DNA of 64,000 nt, taken from the NCBI GenBank assembly GCA_037974335.1, contig CM075760.1, positions 17,843,059 to 17,907,058 of the forward strand, written 5' to 3'. The notes below the pieces were generated by a model. The model worked only from the letters and a program-made list of their open reading frames with translations, did no database searches and was not told the origin of the DNA. Within the stretch, counting starts at the first letter, position 1, and each line of letters starts with the position of its first letter. The DNA comes from Prionace glauca (lineage: Eukaryota; Chordata; Chondrichthyes; Carcharhiniformes; Carcharhinidae). Below, one piece after another: positions 54,660 to 64,000 of this stretch. Position numbers and translations under genes: made by a program.

Positions 54660-57600
54660 TTACCACTCTGCCACTGTCACCCTTTCAACATTGATACAGT
54701 ACTTTCAGCAGAGAAGAAGGCCATTTTGAAGCGTCATGTGTGTGTTGGCCCTCGAAAGGAGCAATTCATCCAATAACACTCTGGACCCCACAGTCTAGCA
54801 TTTTGTTCATTTTCAGACAATTATTCAATCCCATTTTGAACACATTAATTGGCGCTGCCTGCACCACACTCTCAAATAGCACATTCCAGATCTGGATCAC
54901 TTACTGTCTGACAATGTTTTTCCTGATGTCTCCATGTTTCTTCCACCAATTTACTTCAACCCGCTCCCTCTGTGTCAAGATCCTTCTGCCACTGAAGGAT
55001 CCTTCTATCTACTCTGTCAAGACCCCTCAGGATTTTGAATGCCTCGTTAAAGTCACATCAGCAACTTCCTGTCAAGGAAATTAGTCCGAACTTCTCCAAA
55101 ATATTTTCGTCACTGAACTTTCTGATCTCTGGACTTATTCTCGTGTTTTCCTTTCCATTCAGCCTATTGACTTTACATTCTGCCTGAGTTCGATGCCGAA
55201 AATTGGACCGAATTTTTCGGTTGACGATTTTCCAAGTGTTTTCTACAAATTTAGCACAACTTCCTTGCTTCTGTATTCTTTTCCCCAATAGACAAAAACT
55301 ATTCACTTTTTTTTGTTTGCAGCTGTCTCAACCTGTCTTGCATCATGAATGATTTATACACATATTCACTCAAGTCCCTCGGGGTCTATATTCACTTTCA
55401 TCATTTCCATTTTTTTCTTCACATTCTGTTGAACAAAACTGATCATGTAACTTTTCTCTGCAATATATTAAATATGCAAATTACTCGTCCATTCAACCAA
55501 TTAGTTCTTTTTGCCCTGTCACTATTTACCTTAAATCACCATCCTCTGCTTTACAACCTTTCCCCCAATGTGCCGATTTTCTCCAAGCTGATTCCACAAT
55601 TTCCTTCTAATCATCTATATATCTATGACAAACAGCAAAGGTTCCAGAACTGATCCCTGAGCCACAACACTCCATTCGGAAACGCACACTTGCACAGCTA
55701 CACTCTGTTTTCTATGACTGAGGCAGCTCTCCATCCATCTAATCATCTCACCTCTGATTTCATTTTACTGCAAATTCTGTACCACTCTGCCAATAAGGGA
55801 CCTTGTCAGAGGGTTTACTGGTGTTCATGCAGACAATATCCACTGCTCTACCATCATCAGTCATATAGAACCCTACAGTGCAGAAACAGGCCCTTCGGCC
55901 CATCGAGTCTGCACCGAACACAATCCCACCCAGGCCCTATCCCCATATCCCTACACATTTACCTGCTAATCCCTCTAACCTACACATCCCAGGACACTAA
56001 GGGGCAATTTTAGCATAGCCAATGAACCTAACCCGCACATCTTTGGACTGTGGGAGGAAACCGGAGCACCCGGAGAAAACCCACGCAGACACGAGGAGAA
56101 TGTGCAAACTCCACACAGGCAGTGACCCGAGCCGGGAGTCGAACCCAGGACCCTGGACCTGTGAAGCAGCAGTGCTAACCACTGTGCTACCGTGCCGCTC
56201 ATCTTCATCACTTCCTCAAAAATAAACTTGATCATGTTAGTCAGACACGATCTGGTCTTCAAAAAAAATGTTGCCTTTCACTAGCATATCCACTTATTTC
56301 AAAGAGGAATTAAATCCTCTCTCGAAGAATTCTCTTCGATAATTTCCTGACCACTGGCGTAAGGCTCATTGGCCTGTGCTTACCTGGATTATGGTAGCTA
56401 TTCTTCCTAATCAAAAATCAGCTCTTCTCCAATCCTCGTACTTCCACTATAGCCAGTGATGATACAAAGATTTCTCTCAAGACCCCAGAAATTCCTGGCC
56501 TCTCGCATTATTCTGCGGTATATCACATCGGTCCCTGAGGACTTGTCTACCATAATGTTTCTCAAGAACCCCAATATCTCCTCCTTTTTGATCTCAACAC
56601 GACTCAAACTATCTGTGCATCCTTTCCCAGACTCATCATGCACTAAGTACTTCTCTTTAGTGAATACTGATATGAAGTATTCAATACCTCGTCATTTCCT
56701 TGGATCCGCGCATAGAATCCCTCACCTGTCCTCGGGTGTGCCAACCCCCTCCCTGGCTAAACTTTTGCCCTTTATATATGTGTAAAACGCCTTCGGATTT
56801 TCTTCCATCCTGCGGCAAATTAATTCTCGTGACCCCTTTTCGCCCTCTTTACTCTTTGCTTAAGTTTCGTTTTACTTTCCTTGTATTTCATAATTGTTTT
56901 GTGTCTTCAAACGCTAGAAAAAATCTTTTTTTTTCCACTTTGACGAGGCTCATAATTTCTCTCATTTTACAATGTTCCCGAAATTTGCCATACCTACCCT
57001 TCATTCTCATTGGAATGTGCCAGTCCGGAATTCCTATCAACTTGAACTTGAAAGCCTCCCATGTGCCAGATGTTGATTTGTCCTCAAATATTTGCCCCAA
57101 TCTACATTCTTCCGTTTCTGCCTAATATTGTTATAATTAGTCATCCCCTAGTTTAGTGTCTTCACTTGAGTATTACACTTACCTTTCTCTGTCCGTACCT
57201 TAACACTTACTGAGTTGTGCTCTCTATTCCCCAACTGCTCCCCCACTGAAATGTCGACCACCTGTCCAGGCTGATTCCCTATTTCCAGGTCCAGTTCAGC
57301 CGCTTCCCTAGTTGGACTATCTCTATAATGTTTTGGGAAGCCCTCCTGGATGCTCCTTACAAACTCTGCCCCATCCACACACTCAGCACAAAATGAGTCC
57401 CTGTCAATTTTGAGGAAGTTAACTCTCCCACCACAACAACCCTGTTACTTTTGCATCCTGCCAAATTCTCATTCATATCTCTTTCTCAATCTCCCGCTAG
57501 TTGTTGGGAGGCCAATAGAAAATGCCGAATCTTGTCAGTACACCCTTCCTATTCCCGCACTCTACCCATACTGCCTCGCTGTATAAGCCATACGAAGTAC

Positions 57601-57870
57601 ATTGGGTGCAGTCCTCCTGCAGTACTGCTGCAATATTCTCCTTACCAGTCTTGAAAATGTCCCTCCCCTGTAACATCACTTTCTATCCTGTTTGAATCAT
57701 CGGCATCCTTCTACTGTAAGCTGTCATTCCTCTCCTTTCCTTAACCAAGTCTCTGTAATAGCAGCAACATCATAGTTCCAAGAACGAATCCAAGCTCCAA
57801 GTCCATCAGCCTTATCTGTTACACTTTTTGTATTGAAACAAATGCGCTTCAGCCTGCCGGACGCGCTTTA
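54660..57870 (-). mobile_element. Old CR1-type LINE, most of ORF2, interrupted by a SINE
   Basis: Read on the minus strand from 57.87 kb, pieces of the endonuclease (FGIFYWPPNN; FVRSIQEGFPKHYRDSPTREA; LGNREHNSVS) are followed by reverse transcriptase (MVDKSSGTDVIYRRIMREAR near 56.55 kb). Decayed C-terminal sequence and a tail near 54.69 kb come next. A young SINE sits at 55865-56198. Frames are broken many times. Parts near 55.2-55.7 kb are assigned only by position. Confidence 0.75.
55865..56198 (-). mobile_element. tRNA-derived SINE, complete and young
   Basis: Nearly identical to the 53.38 kb copy over its full length. It was inserted in the old LINE, so it is later than that element. The reversed head ends at 56198 (CTACCGTGCCGC). 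Confidence 0.93.
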
Positions 57871-57879
57871 ATTAGGAGC

Positions 57880-58950
57880 CACACTATTTCTGCTCTTTCT
57901 CTGAGTTTTACTGGCCCTGTTCTCTAGTTCCACTTCAGCGAATTCACCTTTGCTTTATTCCCCTCTCCCTGGTAGATTTCCTTCCCTAAAGGACATCAGT
58001 GAAAGAAATTGGTCCTTTCGACAATCAAATATGGTTTTGGGGTCATCAGTAGATTTTTATTTCCAGACAATTTTTATTTAATTCAAATTCCATCAGCTGC
58101 AGTGAGCGGATTCGTACCGAGAACATTAACAACATGAGGAATCCATCCTGAAATTATGACATCAGTAGGAGCTACTCAGAAAATTTCCTCCGTTTTCCTT
58201 CCAAGGACTGACTCACGAATCAGCTGCTTCTGTTTGTCCCACGTCACTTCCTGAAATGTAATACCTGATAGACACCTACCCAACTGGACATGGCAGTATG
58301 GATGGGGTAGTAAGGGACACAAGACACAGCTACACCTCTCCACCCACTTCCCTAAACTCCCACACTTTCCCCAACTCTCAGCGTTTCACTCTCTGCAACT
58401 TACAGTCTGTGGAGATCCCTCAATAGGCAGATTTCACAGGCCTCATTCCGAAGTTCATACTTGGTTATGCCCAACTCATTAATCCATTTTAAGTTATTAC
58501 ACCCCTCCCCCTCTCGGTCTGAGTAACCGCCGAGGGCTGACCGGCTTGGAAGCCTTTCTTTGAAATTTCACTGCTGGGTCTGGTTCCTCCTTCTCAGCCT
58601 CGGAAGTGAGTGGGGTTCAGCAGACCGGAGCTCGCCTCTTCCACCATGAGCGTTGTGGCCCGAGTTCCCTTTATCGGGAGACAATGTGGCCGACAGGCAA
58701 GACCCGCCCTGTCCATTTCAGACTCCGAGTTTCTCACTGGTGGAGATGGAGAGCAGGAGCCGGAGTATCTGGAATTCTGAAACTATCTGAAAGTTCGGGG
58801 TGTGCTGGGAATAGATTTTCCCTGCATATCTTGGGGTTTCACGGTTGTAGATGTTTGAAACATTCCCATAGGATAGTATCTCCCAAGCGGACTTGATAGG
58901 AAATTGGCCCTGTTCCTGACCTGAATGTGCCTCATAACCAGCGTATCCAT
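57880..58950. other. No gene recognised; one SINE-head-like fragment
   Basis: Around 58060-58150 (ATTCAAATTCCATCAGCTGCAG) resembles a reversed head of the second SINE family. An open frame at 58606-58896 has no recognisable domain. Its GC-richer context does not by itself support a gene. Confidence 0.45.
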
Positions 58951-58959
58951 TGCCATCAT

Positions 58960-59830
58960 TCTTAACTAATAGCCTAACAACTACCTTTAACAGCCTGTCC
59001 CAGTTGATGGAAACGGCTCTGGGTGTCAGCTCCCGCCCTCGGAGGATCAGACTTAACTGTGGGAAGAGTGATCATGAGCAACTCTGCTTGGGTATTCCAT
59101 TTGTTGAAGAGGGGAGGGGACTGGTGATTGGGGGAATGTTGTCCTGTAATTGAAGAGCAATCTGAATAGTTTGGTGTCAAAGGAGGCAGTGATTTTTTTT
59201 TTGAACCTGTTTTTACTGTTTGTGCCGCTCTTTCTGCCAGGCCGTTGGATGATGGGGAATATGGACACTGTCCTAAAGTGTTAAATCCTGTTCAACTTCA
59301 TGCAATGCACAAATTCCTGGCTCATGAAGGGTGGACCATTTTCAGAAACCAACATCTGCGGGATCCGCAGTGTCAAGAAAGAGGAGTGAGGTTTCTCCAC
59401 TCTTGTCCTTGTGTTTGATGAACTCACCCTCTGTATGGCCATCCATTGTGAATCAGCATTTCCCATTATCAGGATCATAGACCCCATGAACGGTCCGGCA
59501 CTGACCATGTGCAGTCACATCTCCGGCCGTCCCAGCCATTCCCAAGTGTGAAGAGTACTGACTGGTGACATTCGTCCCTTGTTGACATTGCCAACACTGA
59601 CCCACGACCAAATACCTGTATTCATACCTGGCCACAGGCACGGCAATTTGCAGGTTATTAAGTTTGTCACTCCTGGGTGGCCACGAGAACCGCGAAGATG
59701 GGATGGTGAACCTTGGCTCAGGATGACTGTCTTGAACCCCATAGGCGTGTGCCAGCTTCCACAGTCAGCTGTCCTCTGCCACTCCAACATGGGCACAATT
59801 CAGGCTGTAACGGCCTTTTGGTTTCCCCCA
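58960..59830 (-). mobile_element. Fossil of a Ty3/Gypsy LTR retrotransposon (integrase part of pol)
   Basis: Minus-strand translations resemble the integrase core and its following region in Ty3/Gypsy elements, for example the SENGPPF block near 59.33 kb and FNYRTT near 59.14 kb. The copy is broken, with several breaks, and only this part of pol is recognisable. No LTRs, gag or reverse transcriptase were seen nearby. It looks old. Confidence 0.75.
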
Positions 59831-59989
59831 TCAGCGGTCGCTGCTTCAGTTTATTCAGGACTGGGTAATTTTGTATCCAAAGCCAAATATTATTGGCTGC
59901 CACTGGGAGAGTTTTGAAAAAGTACATGATTACCGTCTCTTCCACTGGGGATGTGACCAGTGTCTGTTAATTGTAGCCAACTCAAGCCA

Positions 59990-60060
59990 TCTTCCTTTGC
60001 AACTCTGCTGCCTAGTTGCCCATGTTCAGAGGGCAATGAAGTGTCAACCACATTGCTGTG
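59990..60060 (+). mobile_element. SINE/LINE tail fragment
   Basis: GAGGGCAATGAAGTGTCAACCACATTGCTGTGG is the terminal part of the second SINE/LINE tail family. Confidence 0.55.
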
Positions 60061-60079
60061 GCCCTTCCCTGGGACATTG

Positions 60080-60320
60080 ATAAACACAGTAAAAAGTCTG
60101 ACAACACCAGGTTTAAGTCCAACCGATTTATTTGGTAGTAAATTCACTAGCTTTCGAGGTTACCCTCTTCGTCAGGTGAGTGGAGAGTTCTGGTGACAAA
60201 GAGGGTAACCTCGAAAGCTAGTGAATTTACTATCAAATAAATCGGTTGGACTTAAACCTGGTGTTGTTAGAATTTTACTGTGTTTACCCCAGTCCAACGC
60301 CGGCATATCCACATCATGAC
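60080..60320. repeat. Palindromic element, complete, arms of about 90 bp
   Basis: The left arm (60080-60169) contains ACAACACCAGGTTTAAGTCC, GGTAGTAAATTCACTAGC and GAGGTTACCCTCTT. The right arm (60199-60287) is its near-perfect reverse complement. About 29 bp (CGTCAGGTGAGTGG...) separate them. A tail CCCAGTCCAACGCCGGCATATCC follows. A transcript would form a long hairpin. A half copy lies at 14.36 kb. Confidence 0.92.
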
Positions 60321-60389
60321 ATCGATAAACCAGATGGGTCTTTCTGAAAATGGACAATGTTTTTATGGTCACTAACGAATTCTAAACTC

Positions 60390-60490
60390 CAGATATATTT
60401 ACTCAAGTTCCACCATCTGCAGTGATGTGATCGGAATCCATGTGCCCAGAACATTAGCTGAATTCTTGCATTAATACTCAAGTGATAAAA
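60390..60490 (-). mobile_element. Reversed head of the second SINE family
   Basis: TTCCACCATCTGCAGTGATGTGATCGGAATCCATGTGCCCAGAACATTAGC resembles the reversed tRNA-like head seen at 11.7 kb. Confidence 0.5.
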
Positions 60491-60659
60491 CCTACAGTCC
60501 ATCACATCCACACCTGAGTATGCACACCCTGAATTCCGGTAACCCGGACACACCATACTATGCATGTCTGCAGGGCTCCCGGATTGGACAGCATTAACTG
60601 CCTCAATCAGGGAGCTCATCTTCCAAAGCTCCACCTGATGATTATCATTCAAGTCCTTA

Positions 60660-61410
60660 AATATATTTCTCTACCTCTTTCTATGTTTCTTGTCTCTCTC
60701 TCTCTCTGTCACTCTTTCTCTGTGTTTCTCTATGCTTCTGTCTCTCTCGATGTTTCTCCCAGTCTTTTGCTGTCTCTCCACATCCCCCCCCCCACTCTCC
60801 CTCTCTCTACCGTCTTCCTGTGTCTCTCCTGCCACCTCCCCCCCTCCTCAGTGTCACTCTCCTTCTCCTACTCCCTGTCCCTGTTTTACTTATTTGTCTG
60901 TCTGCCCCCCTCTCTCCCTACCTTGCTCTGACTTTTGGTTCTGCTTTGTCCATTGTGCTTTTTCTGTCTCACTCTTTCTCATTTGTTCCTGCTCTATATC
61001 TCTATATCTCTGATTTTATCTGTCTCTGGCTATTTCCCCCGCCTCACTTTTTGCCTCCCGTATCCCCCCCCCCCCACCACCCACCACTGTCTCCCTCTCC
61101 CTCTCTTATTACAAACTCCAATCTGTCTTCCTCCGTCTCACTTTCTCATTCCCTGTATATCTCCTTCGCCATTTTCCTCACTATTTCTGTCTTTCTCGTT
61201 CTGTGAGACCCTCTCTTTGTCTCTCTTCTTTCTGTCTGTCTCCCTGTTTATGGTCCTGTACCTGTTTGAAACTCTTTCAAATTCTGTTGCTCTCCAAGTC
61301 TTTGTCCCTTTCCCTCCCTCTGCCACTGTCTGTCTATCAACCTCACTGTTGCTGACATTGTCCTCTCTCTCTAGCTGTCACTCTTTCTGTGCCTGTGAGG
61401 CTGTTTGGTG
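60660..61410. repeat. CT-rich pyrimidine tract
   Basis: About 750 bp of TCTCTGTCTCTCTGTTTCTC-like sequence. Long Ser/Leu/Pro-rich frames in several registers are compositional artefacts. Confidence 0.88.
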
Positions 61411-61468
61411 ATTTACAGTTTGAATGCCCAATAGGAAGAGTCAGAGGTCTTGTTGTTGTCATTTCCCC

Positions 61469-62425
61469 TCAGGCTGTATTGAGTTGAAAAATTGCAGTAA
61501 GGGGATATTTCAGTAGAATTTTTAGCTGCTGCCTGAAGTGCGTTTGTGTCACTGCATATATAGCAGTATTTGTGCAGCAACTTGTGAGTTGCAGCATGAA
61601 GCCCAATTCCATAACAAAAAAATCTAACGTCAAATGATAGCCCAAATCATACATCCGATTCCATACTGAATAAACCATGAATGTTGACCATAACATGATG
61701 AAATTGGCTGAAATAACAAATAGCAAAATGATGGATTTCCTTCGACTCTTCATCTCTGAGTCTCTGGGATTCTCCCCGCTGCTGTGAGCCCGGAGTCTCC
61801 TGCGGGCTCTACTGCCCACTAAAATGTGTCTGACAGTAAGGGCATTGAGCAGCAGAATCAGGACGAATGGGACACACGGGGTTAGAATGTAATGGAGGAA
61901 CTCGATTATTCCCCAGACCACAGATTCCACGACATCACCTGTGAAATCACAAAACCAGGGGAGGTTCCGCAGCCAATATGTATTTAATAACATAAAATAC
62001 CAGATAATGTTCTTTAAACAGCTCAGCACTGTCACTGTTCCCAGAACCACAGCCGCTGATTTCTCAGTGCAATATTTACTTTTCAGCTTGGGGCAGCAAA
62101 TGGCCACAAATCGATCAAAGGTGAAAGTGACGGTGAACCAGACAGAACAGTCAGTAGCTGCATAAAGCAGGACAGCGTGGATGTTACACACGGGGAGCGA
62201 GCGCACAAAATAAAAGTGTTCCTGATAAACAATGGGAATGTGTCTCAATATCAGGTCGAGGATAATGACCAGCAGATCCCCCGCTGACATGGCCACGAGG
62301 TAACGAGTGACACATTTGGACAGACCACAGTTTCTGCTCGTCAGTGTCACAATTGTGATTATGTTCACTGTCAGGAAGGAAATACAGAATAAAATTAGAT
62401 ATGATTCAATGGAAGGAATTGCCAT
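61469..62425 (-). CDS. Class A G-protein-coupled receptor, GPR139-like
   Basis: A single uninterrupted frame of 318 codons encodes a seven-helix receptor in the plasma membrane. TM1 follows MAIPSIESYLILF. TM2 holds LVAMSAGDLLV. TM3 starts after VCNIHAVLL and ends TFDRFVAICC, with DRF in place of DRY. ECL2 carries a Cys (LPWFCDF) to pair with that before TM3. The third loop is basic (SRARRRLRAHSSGENPRDSE). TM6 lacks the usual CWxP. TM7 ends NTAIY, an NPxxY variant, followed by helix 8. The sequence resembles proteins called probable G-protein coupled receptor 139 in sharks, a guess from memory. The extracellular N-terminus is very short, so an upstream exon is possible. The ligand is unknown. 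Confidence 0.85.
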   Translation of the reverse strand: MAIPSIESYLILFCISFLTVNIITIVTLTSRNCGLSKCVTRYLVAMSAGDLLVIILDLILRHIPIVYQEHFYFVRSLPVCNIHAVLLYAATDCSVWFTVTFTFDRFVAICCPKLKSKYCTEKSAAVVLGTVTVLSCLKNIIWYFMLLNTYWLRNLPWFCDFTGDVVESVVWGIIEFLHYILTPCVPFVLILLLNALTVRHILVGSRARRRLRAHSSGENPRDSEMKSRRKSIILLFVISANFIMLWSTFMVYSVWNRMYDLGYHLTLDFFVMELGFMLQLTSCCTNTAIYAVTQTHFRQQLKILLKYPLTAIFQLNTA

Positions 62426-62479
62426 TTAGACTTACGATGTTTTTTTTTAAAAGTACATTATCACAACAATTGGAATACA

Positions 62480-62665
62480 TTTTTTAAGCCAGCACGTCTT
62501 TCGGAGTGAGAGGGGAAAGTAGAGCATCTGGAGTAAACCTGTACAGACACAGAGAGAATGTACAAACTCAACACAGACAGTGACCCAAAACTGGAACTGA
62601 ACCCAGGTTTCTGATGCTGTGAGTCAGCAGTACTAACTACTATGCCACTGTACTGCTCCTTGGTA
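62480..62665 (-). mobile_element. tRNA-derived SINE, truncated and reversed
   Basis: CAGACACAGAGAGAATGTACAAACTCAACACAGACAGTGACC and ACTACTATGCCACTGTACTGC are the reversed head half of the common SINE. The tail is missing. It lies just upstream of the GPCR start. Confidence 0.8.
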
Positions 62666-62669
62666 GTGA

Positions 62670-63300
62670 CACAAAGTTAACATTTGGGAAAGAGCTTTCC
62701 AGGGAGTCCTCAACGTTATCCCTTACTCAGCTACAGGTAAATATCCCCTCTGCCTGTGAAGGATTTGGAGGGTAAGAAGGATGAGGCAGTAAACCCTAAC
62801 AGAAGATGCGGAGTGGAGTCCTGTAGATGGTAATCTGTTGTCTCTCAGGCAGCTCACTGACAACTCCCACAACAGAGCTGGTACCAAACAGTGTTGGTTT
62901 GACCCTTTCCTCTGGACAATACTAACAGTTGGCAGAGGGAGATCCTGATGCCCTGAAGCACAGAATCTCTATTAGATTTACATCTCCATGAGTCCTCTCA
63001 TGGCAGGAATGTTGTCAATATATGCATCAGGTAAAAACTCAAACAAAGGCCAGTAGCAAAGGAAAAGCCAAGCAAGCTGCCTAATGACTCTCATCCTCTG
63101 ACTCCGACATCCAATATTATGAAATGCATGAAAAGGTTAGTCATGGCATGAATCAGTTCCGGATTCCCAGATTTCCTGGATCCACTACAGTTCACTACAT
63201 CCACAACCGGTCCAAAATCCCATCTCTCTGACATTACAGTCAACCCTGTAACACCGACTCATGTTTTTCAACGACAGCTCAGCCATTAACACCATTATTC
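62670..63300. other. No gene recognised
   Basis: Mixed sequence without convincing frames, splice sites or repeat landmarks. Confidence 0.45.
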
Positions 63301-63307
63301 CTATGCA

Positions 63308-63308
63308 T

Positions 63309-63353
<45 letters not shown>
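63308..63353. repeat. (GT)n microsatellite
   Basis: About 44 bp of GTGTGT. Confidence 0.92.
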
Positions 63354-63355
<2 letters not shown>

Positions 63356-63514
63356 CACCAGAGTACCTGATGAGTGCTCCTAAGTGTGTGTTATTCCGGA
63401 GGCTTACAACAATTTTGGCTTCTGAATTTGTGTGTGAGTGGGAGTAAGTGTCTAAATCTGATTGCTTCTATCAGTAAATGTTTCTATTAATACGTGTATG
63501 TTAGTGTTTCTGTG

Positions 63515-63835
63515 ACTCCAGGAAAGTTTGTGGTGGTACAGGGGATAGTGTTGTTGCCTCATAGCACTAGGCTCCCTGGTTCAATTTCAGGCTTGGCTAC
63601 TGAGTGTGCAGAGTCTACTCGTTCTCACTGTGTCTGCGTGGGTTTCCTCCAGGTGCTCCGGTTTCCCCCAAAAATCTGAAAGTTGTGATGGTTTGATGCA
63701 TTGGCCGTGCTACATTCTCCCTCAGTGTACCTGAACAGGCGCCAGAGCATGGCAACTCGGGGATTTTTATAGCAACTTCATTGCAGTGTTAATGTTTGCA
63801 TACTTGTGACATTGATGAATGAATTTCAATACGAA
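63515..63835 (+). mobile_element. tRNA-derived SINE, second tail subtype
   Basis: The head (GTGGTACAGGGGATAGTG, GGTTCAATTTCAGG), body (GTGTCTGCGTGGGTTTCCTCC) and tail (CAACTTCATTGCAGTGTTAATG) are all present. Moderately diverged. Confidence 0.82.
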
Positions 63836-64000
63836 ACATGTTTTCTCTTGAGATCCTGCTGTGCAAACATGATCAATAAAATGCATTCTGCAGCGTGGTG
63901 ACTGGGTGGGCAATTGGCAGTGAGCTGGCGTTACATGTAGATGGTAAAAAACGATTCTGCGTTATATTTTTCTCACAAAGGATTAGTGTTAGGTCACATG

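Noticed and set aside
60560-61411. Several overlapping frames of 100-160 codons before the GPCR
   Set aside because: Pure composition effect of a CT-rich tract.

Overview
The window looks like nuclear DNA of a cartilaginous fish, most likely a shark. The main evidence is a complete germline immunoglobulin heavy-chain cluster of the elasmobranch kind: one VH, two D segments, one JH and one set of mu constant exons within about 27 kb. Dense CR1-type LINEs and tRNA-derived SINEs fit the same assignment. There are no operons and no prokaryotic features.

The IgM gene is on the minus strand and is read from about 30.07 kb down to about 2.65 kb. The order is promoter, leader exon (29958-30003), VH exon (29517-29821), D1 (29085-29098), D2 (28727-28738), JH (28286-28333), a 14.5 kb J-C intron, C1 (13475-13774), C2 (12204-12509), C3 (10975-11283), C4 with the secretory tail (9344-9735), a 6 kb intron, TM1 (3280-3407) and TM2 (stop at 3137). 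All coding exons are open. All splice junctions between constant exons keep phase 1, and the recombination signals have spacers 23 / 12-22 / 12-12 / 23, so V, D1, D2 and J can join only in order. The gene is unrearranged and appears functional.

Upstream of the gene, 29.4-33.4 kb is paralogous to 39.4-42.6 kb. The second copy carries a decayed VH exon, so part of another IgH cluster once stood here. From 33 to 61 kb I see mostly old LINE and SINE fragments, degenerate tandem repeats, an 84-bp minisatellite and a small Ty3/Gypsy integrase fossil. An intact single-exon GPCR of the GPR139-like type lies at 61.47-62.43 kb on the minus strand.

Two large CR1-type LINEs sit in introns of the IgM gene, both antisense to it. 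A 5'-truncated copy (5.08-8.33 kb) lies between C4 and TM1. A nearly full-length, nearly intact copy (about 16.75-21.08 kb) lies in the J-C intron, inside a G-rich GTGAG tandem array. Everything was read by eye: fragment boundaries of old repeats are accurate to tens of bases, while exon and RSS coordinates were counted base by base.
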